Below are positions 1 to 8,002 of a stretch of DNA of 36,065 nucleotides, piece by piece. Below the pieces are notes generated by a model. That model saw only the letters and a list, made by a program, of their open reading frames with translations, made no database searches and was not told the origin of the DNA. Every line of letters begins with the position of its first letter. Position 1 is the stretch's first letter. Origin of the DNA: Candidatus Obscuribacterales bacterium. GTDB lineage: Bacteria; Cyanobacteriota; Vampirovibrionia; Obscuribacterales; Obscuribacteraceae. Both the position numbers and the translations under genes were made by a program. Where the stretch lies: contig JAIETF010000096.1 of NCBI GenBank assembly GCA_019745415.1, positions 1 through 36,065 on the forward strand, given 5' to 3'.

Positions 1-161
1 TTGTTATTGAGACCGGCTATGTCTGAAAAGAGAACATTGAATTTTTGCGGCGGATGCAAGACCGAAAAACCCTTAAGCCAAGACCAGCCAGTCGTCAGCA
101 TAAACATGGCGATGACGAAAAAGAGTCCGACTCTGATTTCTAGATTGGGTTTTGAATTCAT
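1..161 (-). CDS. MlaD/MCE-family lipid transport protein, N-terminal fragment
   Basis: This is the first 53 codons of a protein that runs off the left edge of the window. The start ATG is at 161, with a GAGG ribosome binding site nine bases upstream, and only 4 bases separate it from the stop of the ATPase gene before it. Residues about 10-29 form a single hydrophobic anchor (RVGLFFVIAMFMLTTGW). It is followed by a segment ending FSDIAGLNN, typical of the start of an MCE domain, where a short loop with a conserved Gly follows the first strand. MCE/MlaD proteins are anchored in the inner membrane and form hexameric rings that pass lipids between membranes, working with MlaE and MlaF. The order E-F-D supports the call; the rest of the protein is not visible. 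Confidence 0.82.
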   Translation of the reverse strand, partial: MNSKPNLEIRVGLFFVIAMFMLTTGWSWLKGFSVLHPPQKFNVLFSDIAGLNN

Positions 162-165
162 TTGG

Positions 166-900
166 TCAATCCTCGACTGCCCCTGCCAACATCGGTCCTT
201 CGCGAGTGGCGTGAGCAAATTGTTTCATATAAGGGTCTTCTGAGCTAACGCCCTCTTCGGGGCTGCCTTCCCAGACTATTTTTCCGGCGTGCATGAGCAA
301 AACCCGGTCGGCTGTGCGGGTCCAGGTAGAGTGTTGATGCGTGACTACAATAGAAGCAGCCTGCAATTGATGTTCAAGTTCGATCATGTAGTCTTCGATA
401 ATGGTCGACATGACTGGGTCTAGACCAGTAGTAGGTTCGTCGTAAAGAATTATCTTGGGATCGTTTACAATCGCCCGGGCGAAACTGGTGCGTTTCTGCT
501 GACCGCCCGAGAGTTTGGTGGGCGAATAGTCTTCAAAGCCTGCCAGACCGACCATGGAAAGTTTTTCAGAGATAATCTTGTCTTCCTCTTTGCGACTGAG
601 TTTGCGTCTTTCCAGAGCTATGGCCAGATTGTCTCGCACCGAAAGTGAATTCAATAGGGCTGAGCCTTGAAAAACCAATCCAATCTCGTCAGATCTCTTG
701 ATTACCTCTCCTTGGTCTGGTTCTAGTAAACCGCAGATGATTTTCAAGATGGTTGACTTGCCGCAACCGCTGGGTCCAATCAAACCCAGCATTTCACCGG
801 CATAGACCTTAAAGCTGACGCCTTTCAATATCTGTCTTTCGCCAAAGGCTTTGTGGATATTGACTAGTTCTAGAATTGGCTCTTGCGATCTTGGTGCCAT
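166..900 (-). CDS. mlaF: MlaF-like ABC transporter ATP-binding protein
   Basis: This 244-residue protein is the ATPase of an Mla/MCE lipid transporter. It carries the Walker A motif GPSGCGKST (about residues 43-51), an ABC signature LSGGQQKR (about 126-133) and a Walker B followed by DEPTTGLDP, the D-loop wording typical of the MlaF/Ttg2A branch. A histidine switch follows in VVTHQH. Length matches MlaF (about 245-270). The ATG at 900 has GAGG six bases away. That GAGG overlaps the stop of the permease gene (TAA at 904-906), so translation is probably coupled. It would hydrolyse ATP at the cytoplasmic face to drive phospholipid movement through MlaE and the MCE ring encoded next. Confidence 0.93.
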   Translation of the reverse strand: MAPRSQEPILELVNIHKAFGERQILKGVSFKVYAGEMLGLIGPSGCGKSTILKIICGLLEPDQGEVIKRSDEIGLVFQGSALLNSLSVRDNLAIALERRKLSRKEEDKIISEKLSMVGLAGFEDYSPTKLSGGQQKRTSFARAIVNDPKIILYDEPTTGLDPVMSTIIEDYMIELEHQLQAASIVVTHQHSTWTRTADRVLLMHAGKIVWEGSPEEGVSSEDPYMKQFAHATREGPMLAGAVED

Positions 901-903
901 GGC

Positions 904-1713
904 TTACCTCGGTGCGTATGTGACTGAGGTGACTACAAAGTTGAGGATGAAAATAGAGATCATCGTCCAAACAATAGTGCGGGTTGTGGCAATCCCTACA
1001 TCCTCGGCGCCGCCGCGGGTATTCAGTCCGATGGCGCAGCTGAACATGATAATCAAGGTGGCGTTGATGATTGACTTGAGAAAATGTACCGAAAAGTCAC
1101 GGTCCAAGATGGTCTGCTTCACCGAATCCATAAAGGTGTCCGGGGGCACATTGGCAGCACCTTGGGCGATCACTATACCGGCCACTAAGCCGATGAACAT
1201 GGCATAAACCGAAAGGGTGGGAATCATGACCAGGGCGGCGGTATACCTTGGTACTACGAGAAATTTGACCGGGTCGACGCGCATAACCTTGAGGGCATCG
1301 ATTTGTTCGGTAATCATCATGGTGGTAAGCTCAGCAGCCACTGACGAACCAACTCTGCCCGCTACAATAACGCCTGCTGTGATTGGTCCTATTTCTCTGA
1401 CGAGAGCCAGCGAAACAACGCCGCCGATTGCTGTGTCTGCGCCGAATTGCACAAGCTCTCTTGATATCTGCAGGCTCATGGCAAAGCCGGTAAATAGGGC
1501 AGTGATGCCCACCACAACAAAAGAGAGCACGCCGATCATATAAGCCTGGCGTACAGTTTCTTTGATATTGATTTGACCCCTGACCATGTAAGAAACAGTC
1601 TCGAACCAGAGTATGAGCACCTGTCCAAGCAGTTTTACGCCCACTGCAAACTGGTTTTCCACCAGTCTGTATGGGTTGGGCAGGTTCTTTGCTTTAGCGG
1701 TTCCTGAAGTCAT
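904..1713 (-). CDS. mlaE: MlaE-family lipid ABC transporter permease
   Basis: This 269-residue integral membrane protein is an MlaE/TGD1-type permease. After an amphipathic N-terminus it has several long hydrophobic stretches, and its central part (AGRVGSSVAAELTTMMITEQ, then IDALKVMRVDP) is the strongly conserved MlaE signature around the coupling helix. The length is normal for the family. It is the first gene of the E-F-D operon and its stop lies three bases before the ATPase start. The start ATG at 1713 has no strong SD. In the family it forms a dimer that binds the MlaF ATPase below and the MCE hexamer above. The order is the same set of components as the cyanobacterial/plastid TGD and proteobacterial Mla systems. 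Confidence 0.94.
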   Translation of the reverse strand: MTSGTAKAKNLPNPYRLVENQFAVGVKLLGQVLILWFETVSYMVRGQINIKETVRQAYMIGVLSFVVVGITALFTGFAMSLQISRELVQFGADTAIGGVVSLALVREIGPITAGVIVAGRVGSSVAAELTTMMITEQIDALKVMRVDPVKFLVVPRYTAALVMIPTLSVYAMFIGLVAGIVIAQGAANVPPDTFMDSVKQTILDRDFSVHFLKSIINATLIIMFSCAIGLNTRGGAEDVGIATTRTIVWTMISIFILNFVVTSVTYAPR

Positions 1714-1829
1714 CTAAACAATTTTATGGCTAAAAGGTGTTTTTATCAGATGTTTGCGCAACACTTAATGTGGTGTTTGTTTTTAGATATATGATTGCAA
1801 CTGTTTCTTAGCCTCGAGATAGACGAATT

Positions 1830-2654
1830 ATGGATAGGGAAGGACCGTCTGGAACTTCGATGGGGGGCGAGATTGCCCCAGAAAACTCTAGTGGCGGTAG
1901 CGGTAAAGGCAAGCGGCTATGGCTTGGTCCGCTCGCTCTTCTTGGCTTCGTCTTGCTAAAGGCAAAAGTTTTGCTCACAGCTCTTTCCTTTGCCAATATC
2001 GGCAGCCTCCTCTTTAGTTTCTCGACGATGTTTCTTTCCTTTGGCGCCTATGGAATTGCATATGGTTGGTCTTTTGGCGCCATGTTCGTCTTGCTCATTC
2101 TGGTACATGAGCTGGGGCACTATGTTTCCATGAAGTTGGCTAAGCTAGACCCGGGTTTGCCGGTTTTTGTTCCATTTTTGGGTGCCTGGGTAAAGATGAG
2201 TAAATTGCCCGAGAACGAGGCTTTGAATGCCTGGGTAGCTCTGGCGGGCCCTCTCTTTGGTGGTCTTTTCGCCATTCTTCTTGTTTTTCTTGGCTACGCA
2301 TCTAAGAATAGTTTTCTAGTCGCTTCCGGCAATGTCGGCTGTCTGCTTAATCTCTTTCAGCTCTTGCCAACTCGCCCTCTCGATGGTGGTTTTATTGCGC
2401 CGGTGCTTGGCAAGTGGCAATTGCTTGCCGGTTTGCTTTTGCTTTTTCTATTGGCTTTGATTTTGTCGGCGCCTATGCTCAGCTTGATAGCGTTGGTGGG
2501 TATCTGGCCTCTAATATTGGCATTTCGCCAAAACAAAAAGGGTCTAATGAGAATGAAGCCGGCTAGCCCAATGGCGCGCCTTTGGCTTGGGTTCGGCTTC
2601 TTTGGTACTGCGGTTCTGCTTGGCTTCTTCGCGGCGCAGAGCCAACCGAATTAA
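1830..2654 (+). CDS. Site-2 protease family (M50) membrane metalloprotease
   Basis: This 274-residue polytopic protein has the zinc-protease motif HELGH at about residues 93-97, inside a hydrophobic helix. A second conserved site lies near residues 181-186 (RPLDGG), matching the NPxDG/LDGG aspartate site of M50 proteases. The first 30 residues are Gly/Ser-rich and soluble, followed by about six hydrophobic segments. Site-2 proteases cut transmembrane segments of substrates such as anti-sigma factors. Cytosolic-facing short family members like this one lack a PDZ domain, and none is seen here. The gene is divergent from the mla operon (117 bases between starts). The ATG at 1830 has only a weak SD. 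The substrate is unknown. Confidence 0.88.
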   Translation: MDREGPSGTSMGGEIAPENSSGGSGKGKRLWLGPLALLGFVLLKAKVLLTALSFANIGSLLFSFSTMFLSFGAYGIAYGWSFGAMFVLLILVHELGHYVSMKLAKLDPGLPVFVPFLGAWVKMSKLPENEALNAWVALAGPLFGGLFAILLVFLGYASKNSFLVASGNVGCLLNLFQLLPTRPLDGGFIAPVLGKWQLLAGLLLLFLLALILSAPMLSLIALVGIWPLILAFRQNKKGLMRMKPASPMARLWLGFGFFGTAVLLGFFAAQSQPN

Positions 2655-2739
2655 GCTTTCGGGGGGAAATCCACCATAGCCACAGTCTGTCCTTAAAGGT
2701 CTAATAAAGTCGTTCGGTCTTACTTTTTGTGGGTATCCC

Positions 2740-3573
2740 TTGAACGAGCAAAATGGCGGTCAGTTTGAATATTTGCAGCCTCAGCAACGGGCTGAGGGGC
2801 GCAACTTGCAGCAAGAAATCTCTCGCGAGTTGCCTAGTTTGTCATTCATGAGTTTGAAAGGAGCCCAGGCTGAAATTAAAGAATTGCAGCTTGATCCTCG
2901 CTTTGCCATGCTCAGCACCGAACAAATTAGACAGATGATTGTCTCTGAAGAAATGGCCAACAGAGACAAGTTCACTTTCGTTTCGGCAGCTATTTGTGGT
3001 CCTTTGTTTTTATTCGGTTTGGGCGCAGCTTTTGCTTTGTTTGACGATATAAAGGCTGCTAGAGAGGCTAAGCTGCAAAAATTGCTCACCGGACAAGATA
3101 GCGGTAAAGGTAAGGCCGGCGCTGCGCTTGTGCGTGCTGAAACTTTGGAAGAGACAAAGAAAAAGCAAGAAAGTATCATTGCTGTCTCTAAAGAGAAACC
3201 AGTCCCCAATCCGTCCTCTTTGACCGACCGAACCGGTAAGCTCACGCCTGAAGCCCAAAAACTTCTTGGTTTGGAGAGCAACAGGCGGCTTAAGCTTGAG
3301 GCCGCTGGTAGTTCTCATAGTAGGCGCGATATATCTGGCAGGGTAAAAGAAAAGCTATATACAGGCGGAGAGCGCACCTGGGAAGAGAAAGCAGCTGAGC
3401 GATCGCTCAAGAGCTGGCTGAAAGCGGAAATACTCTTGAAGCGCAAACAGTCTTTGCTGGACAATATGGAGCGTGTGCGCGGTCAGGCACCTGGAGACTT
3501 TGGTCTTTATGCCGGTCTGGCTGCTCGGGTCGAAAATTTAGATAAGCAGCTGAAGAGAATGGGCTACATTTAG
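2740..3573 (+). CDS. Unknown single-pass membrane protein with charged C-terminal half
   Basis: I do not recognise a family. The 277-residue product has a polar, Gln-rich N-terminus and one hydrophobic stretch at about residues 80-102 (SAAICGPLFLFGLGAAFALF). The remainder is very Lys/Glu-rich with likely coiled-coil helices. The start at 2740 is a TTG without an obvious SD, so the true start is uncertain; ATG codons at later positions would still keep the hydrophobic segment. It lies 85 bases after the M50 protease on the same strand, so the two could be co-transcribed. A single-pass protein beside an intramembrane protease could be its substrate, but that is only a thought from position. The stop codon lies within a 16-bp tandem duplication. 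Confidence 0.6.
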   Translation: MNEQNGGQFEYLQPQQRAEGRNLQQEISRELPSLSFMSLKGAQAEIKELQLDPRFAMLSTEQIRQMIVSEEMANRDKFTFVSAAICGPLFLFGLGAAFALFDDIKAAREAKLQKLLTGQDSGKGKAGAALVRAETLEETKKKQESIIAVSKEKPVPNPSSLTDRTGKLTPEAQKLLGLESNRRLKLEAAGSSHSRRDISGRVKEKLYTGGERTWEEKAAERSLKSWLKAEILLKRKQSLLDNMERVRGQAPGDFGLYAGLAARVENLDKQLKRMGYI

Positions 3574-3602
3574 TCGAGCGTACTCATAGTCGAGCGTACT
3601 CA
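3571..3602. repeat. 16-bp perfect tandem duplication at convergent gene ends
   Basis: The unit TAGTCGAGCGTACTCA occurs twice back to back (3571-3586 and 3587-3602). The first copy begins with the TAG stop of the plus-strand gene, and the second ends with the reverse complement of the TGA stop of the minus-strand permease gene. The two convergent genes therefore end exactly at the two borders of the duplication. Confidence 0.9.
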
Positions 3603-4403
3603 GTTTGTCAATAATAATTTGGCACCGAGTATGGTGCCTGCTCCAATGAAGGCTTTTTTGACGAATTCGGAACCATATTTTTTGCCGATTTTGGAACCTA
3701 GCCAGGCGCCGCTTAGAGAGCCGCAAACGGCAGGTAGAACCAACCTTAGATCATAGTGACCACCGGCCACATAAACCGTCGAAGCGAAAATGCACCAGGC
3801 GCAGGCGACTAGATAGTAATAGCCGAGCGCTTCCAATAAGAGAAAGCCTCGCCCCATGGTTAGTACTACCGATGTGAATATACCGTTGCCGGAACCGAAG
3901 AAAGCTTCGTAAAAGCCAAGCGGTAGAGCAAACAGGGCCGTCTGGAAGCGGCTCAATCTGGGGGGCTTTTTCTCTTTACCGAAGTCTTTTTTGATATAAG
4001 CGATTACAACTAGAATCAGGATAAAGGCTCCAAAAACTTTTTGAAGAGTTCGGGGATTGCTGTTCACTATGACCAGGGTGCCGCAATAGGCTCCCAGTAG
4101 ACCTATGGCGATAAAAATGAGTAGCAGTCTTTTGTCGATTTGGTGTCCGCGCAGATAGTTTCTTGCTGCAATCAAGGTCCAGAGCGATCCGTTTAGTGTA
4201 TTGGAAGAAATTGCCACAGGTAGCGGAAAGCCGAGCATCAACCAGACCGGTGTGGTAATCATGCTGGAGCCGCCGCCGCTCATGGAACTGAGAAGGGTGG
4301 CGCCAAAAGCCACGGTGGTTATGGTTATGATCTGAGATAAGTCAAGAGCGGGTAAGAATAGTAGAGAGGAGAGTGAGGAGAGTGAAGGCAAGAAAGGGAC
4401 CAA
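3600..4403 (-). CDS. TauE/SafE (sulfite exporter) family permease
   Basis: The 267-residue product has about eight hydrophobic segments and the family's two internal repeats. The first repeat has the Gly-rich SSMSGGGSSMITTPVWLMLG, and the second has GSGNGIFTSVVLTMGRGF, matching the GxGGG motifs of TauE/SafE proteins. Family members move sulfite, sulfoacetate or related small organosulfur anions across the inner membrane, but substrate cannot be read from sequence. The start is uncertain: 4403 is a TTG without a clear SD, and the first 15 residues (rich in Ser/Leu) are partly encoded by a 9-bp tandem repeat (4366-4383) and may not be translated. It is monocistronic and convergent with the gene at 2740. 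Confidence 0.88.
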   Translation of the reverse strand: MVPFLPSLSSLSSLLFLPALDLSQIITITTVAFGATLLSSMSGGGSSMITTPVWLMLGFPLPVAISSNTLNGSLWTLIAARNYLRGHQIDKRLLLIFIAIGLLGAYCGTLVIVNSNPRTLQKVFGAFILILVVIAYIKKDFGKEKKPPRLSRFQTALFALPLGFYEAFFGSGNGIFTSVVLTMGRGFLLLEALGYYYLVACAWCIFASTVYVAGGHYDLRLVLPAVCGSLSGAWLGSKIGKKYGSEFVKKAFIGAGTILGAKLLLTN

Positions 4404-4412
4404 TCCGTTAGT

Positions 4413-4442
4413 AAATTCAGGTAGTTGGTAAAATTCAGGTAG
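4413..4442. repeat. 12-bp direct repeat, 18-bp period
   Basis: AAATTCAGGTAG occurs at 4413-4424 and again at 4431-4442, in the gap between the divergent starts of the TauE/SafE gene and the gene at 4504. It could be paired binding sites for a regulator or just local slippage. A 9-bp tandem repeat (GAGGAGAGT twice, 4366-4383) lies close by, favouring slippage. Confidence 0.55.
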
Positions 4443-4503
4443 GCGGCCAGAAAATCTTTACCGGAAGACCTTAGTGAAAGAGTTTAGAGCAGATAAGGCA
4501 TTT

Positions 4504-5310
4504 ATGTCTAAGAGAATAATTCTACTCTTTAGTAGCCTATTATTTTGGCTGCCTGTTAAAGCCGAACCACAGAAGAATTCAGATATTAAACCGTCCCTCA
4601 AGCCATCCCTAAAGTCTTCTTTGGATGAGGAGTGCATAGTCATCAAGCAAAGAGATTTCAAGGTCGGCGATATGACTGTTTATCTTACGCCTGAACGTGT
4701 GCGCGTTGACGCTATGTCGGGGCGCTGCACTATTTGCGCTTCTGCGCCTGATTGGCGGGTAACCGCGTACAACAAATCCGGGCAATATTACACAGTGGAG
4801 CGTTCGGCTTGGAAGGCGCGCGGCTTGCAGGGTCTGACCAGATCAAAACGGGAGAGCTTTGACTTTAAAGATGGGCAGCCGGTCAAGATCAAATATATGA
4901 ACTTGCAGTGCTTTCAGGTAAGCCGGTCGTCGCGTGGTGCGGAGCTTTCTACTGTGGATGTCGCTTTTCGCTCTGAAAAGTCGAAAGTAAGCCGTGATGC
5001 AAAGCCGATTGCTTGTGTGGCTACATATATTGCCACCAGTGATCTACCCCTCAGTAAGGGGGCGGCCGAATTTGTCGAAGGTCTTTATTTGACCGTCCCT
5101 CAAGCAAGAGTGTTTCTCTCAAGTGAGACGAAGGGCCCAGGTTTTTCGCGCAAAAGTTTTGTCACCGAGAGCATAACCAGGGTGAAACTACCGCCCTCGT
5201 ATTTTTCTGTGCCCACTGGTTTGAGGAAAGCTTATTCGTTAGCGGCGGTGGCCACCGGCAGCGATATGGAGGACATCTTGTTGGAGGTGACTGGTGGTAG
5301 GCATCCTTGA
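4504..5310 (+). CDS. Unknown secreted protein, first of a tandem paralogous pair
   Basis: I do not recognise a named family. From the ATG at 4504 the product (268 residues) begins with a clean signal peptide (MSKRIILLFSSLLFWLPVKA, probable cleavage before EPQ). An in-frame GTG at 4474 would add ten residues before it. I prefer 4504 because it places the signal peptide at the N-terminus and AAGG lies 5 bases upstream. The mature part is beta-rich. It has the pattern V-x-V-Y-L-x-x-E-R-V-R-V-D-A-M followed by W-x-V-T-A-Y-N, which loosely recalls LolA-like lipid-binding folds where a signal gives surface or film-forming proteins; this is weak. It is 45-50% similar by eye to the next gene, with which it overlaps by four bases. 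Confidence 0.72.
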   Translation: MSKRIILLFSSLLFWLPVKAEPQKNSDIKPSLKPSLKSSLDEECIVIKQRDFKVGDMTVYLTPERVRVDAMSGRCTICASAPDWRVTAYNKSGQYYTVERSAWKARGLQGLTRSKRESFDFKDGQPVKIKYMNLQCFQVSRSSRGAELSTVDVAFRSEKSKVSRDAKPIACVATYIATSDLPLSKGAAEFVEGLYLTVPQARVFLSSETKGPGFSRKSFVTESITRVKLPPSYFSVPTGLRKAYSLAAVATGSDMEDILLEVTGGRHP

Positions 5311-6149
5311 TAAATAAGTCAGTGAAGACTAAATCAGTTTGGCAAAGACCACTCAGTAGAACGCTGGGACAGTCTTTTCTGGCGCTGTTTCTTGCTTGTC
5401 TGAATGGCAGCGGGGTAGCCGCTAAGGACAAGCAAGATATAGATCGCAATCAGGCTGGGGCTGAAGAAGAATGTTTGGTTTTGCGACAACAAGATGTAAA
5501 AGTAGGCAAGCTCTGCGTCTATCTCGGGCGCGATCATGTGCGCGTAGATGCTATGAATGATAGTTGTACTATTGTGGCGCAGAGCCCTTCTTGGAATGTG
5601 GTCGCATACAACAGGGACGGGCAGTATTTCAAGATCGATCGCATGCTCTGGCATGAAAAGGGCATGGGCGACCTTGTTCGTAGCAAGCGAATCTTTTTCG
5701 ACTTCAAGAGCGGAGAGCCTGAGAAGACGGTCTTTCTGGGACATAGTGCTTGGAAAGTAAGCCGGCCGAGCTTGGGTGGCTTTAGCTCTTCTGTGGATAT
5801 TGCTTTTCGCACTAAAGAGGGGCGTGGAGAGCTGCCCTCTGCCTTGTCTCGCTGTAAGACAACTTATGTTGCTTCCAGTGATTTCAAATTGACTAAGCCG
5901 GTTTGCGAGTTCGTTGAAGGTCTCTATCTTACTCAGCCTCAAGCTCGAGTTTATTTGTCTGCTATTCTCACCGGTCCAGGCGTGGGCAGGGTTGATTTCA
6001 AGACAATGGCTATTGAACACAGACGAGTGCCTGTTAAATTCTTTGCTGTTCCCGGTGGTTTGAAGCCGGCCTATTCTTTGTCGGCAGTAGCTACGGGTAG
6101 TGCTGTCGAGCAGATACTGATTGATGCTGCCGGAGGCGATGAGAAATAG
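5307..6149 (+). CDS. Unknown secreted protein, second of a tandem paralogous pair
   Basis: This 280-residue paralogue of the preceding protein shares the blocks EEC-V/L-x-Q-x-D-x-K-V-G, H/E-x-V-R-V-D-A-M, W-x-V-x-A-Y-N, R-S-K-R, V-E-G-L-Y-L-T-x-P-Q-A-R-V and a C-terminal A-Y-S-L-x-A-V-A-T-G-S. Conserved cysteines in both copies suggest disulfides outside the cytoplasm. A hydrophobic segment at residues 21-38 looks like a signal peptide. The start is a TTG (5307) overlapping the previous stop as TTGA, with GGTGGTAGG upstream. A GTG at 5322 is the alternative and would shorten the unusually long positively charged n-region. Function is unknown. The duplication and overlap suggest the two products are made together. 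Confidence 0.72.
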   Translation: MINKSVKTKSVWQRPLSRTLGQSFLALFLACLNGSGVAAKDKQDIDRNQAGAEEECLVLRQQDVKVGKLCVYLGRDHVRVDAMNDSCTIVAQSPSWNVVAYNRDGQYFKIDRMLWHEKGMGDLVRSKRIFFDFKSGEPEKTVFLGHSAWKVSRPSLGGFSSSVDIAFRTKEGRGELPSALSRCKTTYVASSDFKLTKPVCEFVEGLYLTQPQARVYLSAILTGPGVGRVDFKTMAIEHRRVPVKFFAVPGGLKPAYSLSAVATGSAVEQILIDAAGGDEK

Positions 6150-6161
6150 GGTTTTCGCAAA

Positions 6162-6206
6162 GAAGGCGGTCGCATATAGTGAACCCTCTTTAGCTATTAC
6201 CGCCTT
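6162..6206 (+). terminator. Possible terminator of the 4504-6149 pair
   Basis: AAGGCGGT (6162-6169) pairs with ACCGCCTT (6199-6206) over a 29-base loop. A T-rich run follows at about 6213-6232. The position just after the stop at 6149 fits, but the long loop makes this weak. Confidence 0.4.
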
Positions 6207-6282
6207 GAAGTTGCTCTTATTTATTTTCTTCTGTGCTTGCAGGCAATACTATAGAGAGTAGTAAAAAGAGCTAAAAAAGCAA

Positions 6283-6310
6283 AAGGGAAAGGGGTTGACC
6301 CCTTTCCCTT
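6283..6310 (-). terminator. Strong rho-independent terminator after the pspC-like gene
   Basis: A perfect 12-bp stem, AAGGGAAAGGGG (6283-6294) with CCCCTTTCCCTT (6299-6310), closes a 4-base loop. Read on the minus strand it is followed by TTTTGCTTTTTTAGC, a good U-tract. It ends the long minus-strand gene block. Confidence 0.88.
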
Positions 6311-6361
6311 CTGCAGACTTGGCGAGCTTGTCTTGCTCAGTGCTTACTGCTTAGTTCGCAG

Positions 6362-6604
6362 TCAGCGCTTGGGCAGAGCCAGGCAGCAGAGCACGTAGAA
6401 GAGCAGAACGCCGCCGCCGGAAACCAGGGCGAAGAGCACGGTGAGGACGCGCACCAGGGTGGCGTCGAGACCGAAGTGGCGAGCAATGCCGTAGCAGACG
6501 CCGCCGAAGACTTCGTTGCCACCGGTACCACGGGTGATACCGGACTTGTTCATGAGGATGAGAATGACGGCCAAAAGAATGACCGTACCGATCGTCAGAG
6601 TCAT
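6362..6604 (-). CDS. PspC-domain inner-membrane protein
   Basis: This 80-residue protein has an N-terminal hydrophobic helix (residues 3-19), a short linker, and a PspC domain from about residue 33. The motif GGVCYGIARHFGLDATLVRV is followed by a second membrane helix, which is the defining PspC arrangement (FGGVCaGlAeYfgiDptlvR). PspC proteins sense or respond to inner-membrane stress, in E. coli together with PspB and PspA, but many bacteria have stand-alone copies like this one; no PspA or PspB is present in the window. GAGGA lies seven bases before the ATG. It is the last gene of the minus-strand block and is followed by a strong terminator. Confidence 0.88.
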   Translation of the reverse strand: MTLTIGTVILLAVILILMNKSGITRGTGGNEVFGGVCYGIARHFGLDATLVRVLTVLFALVSGGGVLLFYVLCCLALPKR

Positions 6605-6671
6605 GTGTTTTTCCTCGCAGTCAAATGAGAGTTGTTAACGGTTCTCTTATCGAGAACGAAGTCGCCCTTGC

Positions 6672-7907
6672 TTAGTGATAGTCGTAGACCTTGGGCGGCG
6701 AATCTTCGTCCTTGAAGTCGGGCAGAGGCATGGGGCGGATATTCTCCAGCCACCGAGGCGGGATGTTCACCTTGGCGCCATTGCCATTCGACGAGCCTGC
6801 TAGATGACGGTTCTTGTCGTAGACTTCCACCGTCTTGATGGTCAGACCATCTTCGGAAAGCTTTTTGACGGTTTGTCCGCCATTGGCTTCCGGGCAGGTG
6901 ATCGTGGTTGGCACCAGGCCTTCCTTGTCCATCTGAATTTCGCAGGCGCGGTTGTTGGCGGCGTCGTAGTACTCGACTCGACGCAGCTTGATCTTGTCGG
7001 CGTCAGGCCCGACGGTTTGAGTCATCATCCACCGTTGCCGGTAGGCCATGATCATCTTGCCGTTAGACTCTTGGTAGCCGCGCACTACGAGCTGATTACC
7101 CATACGGCTGCCATCTCGAACCTGAAGCAGGTTGCCTGCCTTGTCGAGAAAGATTTCTTGCACGTTGTAGTAATCGCGCGCGTATTCGACGAGCATGGTC
7201 TGCCCGTCGAGGTCAAAGACCCTGCCGCGCTCGCCGTCTATCGGATCTCTGGTGAAAGAGGCCGAAGTGGTGCCGTCTTCCCGATAGAGCATGGTGCTCG
7301 TTTTGTTCGGGTCGCCGGCTTCTGAATAGATCGAGGCGAAGATCGTTCCGTTGCGACGGTAGATCTTCTCTGAGCGATAGCGCTTCTTCTCGTCGAAGGT
7401 GCGCTGACGCCAGGCTGTCTTGCCGTCTTCAAAGTAGAAGGTGGAATTGTATCCACCCATCGGTTGCAGTTCGCCTAAGCGCTCCAACGTACCGTCGGTG
7501 CGATAGACGGCATGGTAGGTGTAAGACCCGTCTTCGGCGAAACGAGCATCGCTGCGTTTGATGCCGCGGGTGTTCTTGCCGTCGCCGTCATTGAGCGGGT
7601 AGTACTCGATAGAGCTGGTCACGGCATTTTTCTCACCTCCGAAAGTGAGGTCTTCAATGAGACCGCTCTTCCAGAAAATGGTGCCTGAGATCCGTGTGAA
7701 GCCATCTTCGGCGAAGCGGATCAGCTTGAGCTGCTGGCCGGTTGACTCGGCGGGAAGGTAGGCTACTACCTGTGTCTTGTCGGGCAGGACGACGCGCGAA
7801 ACTTCTTTGTCGCGTCCAGCCAGGAAAACTACGTACAAGAGAAACAGTGTGCCGAAGACGACAAGGCTGATGCCAAGCCATCTTTTGGCGTTCGTGGTGT
7901 GGGTCAT
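6672..7907 (-). CDS. Membrane-anchored protein with YwqK/MORN-like repeats
   Basis: This 411-residue protein has a short cytosolic N-terminus, one membrane helix (about residues 11-30, WLGISLVVFGTLFLLYVVFL) and a large exported domain. That domain contains repeated units of about 25-35 residues built around aromatic-x-x-D/N-G-T: FAEDGFTRI, FAEDGSYTY, YRTDGTLER, YRRNGTIFA and YREDGTTSA. This resembles the antitoxin YwqK/MORN_2 beta-hairpin repeats. The C-terminal 80 residues lack the repeat and are Pro-rich. The start ATG at 7907 has AGGGGA six bases upstream. The role is not known; the anchored beta-repeat form fits an envelope scaffold. It is preceded by the LURP-one-like gene and followed by pspC, both on the same strand. 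Confidence 0.75.
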   Translation of the reverse strand: MTHTTNAKRWLGISLVVFGTLFLLYVVFLAGRDKEVSRVVLPDKTQVVAYLPAESTGQQLKLIRFAEDGFTRISGTIFWKSGLIEDLTFGGEKNAVTSSIEYYPLNDGDGKNTRGIKRSDARFAEDGSYTYHAVYRTDGTLERLGELQPMGGYNSTFYFEDGKTAWRQRTFDEKKRYRSEKIYRRNGTIFASIYSEAGDPNKTSTMLYREDGTTSASFTRDPIDGERGRVFDLDGQTMLVEYARDYYNVQEIFLDKAGNLLQVRDGSRMGNQLVVRGYQESNGKMIMAYRQRWMMTQTVGPDADKIKLRRVEYYDAANNRACEIQMDKEGLVPTTITCPEANGGQTVKKLSEDGLTIKTVEVYDKNRHLAGSSNGNGAKVNIPPRWLENIRPMPLPDFKDEDSPPKVYDYH

Positions 7908-8002
7908 GTTGGTCCCCTGTTTTCTATTTATGCCTTTCGGGCAGGACCCTCCTTGAGATTAGACTCGTACTTACGGGAGGTACGCTTTGCAAGCGGAGCT
8001 TG

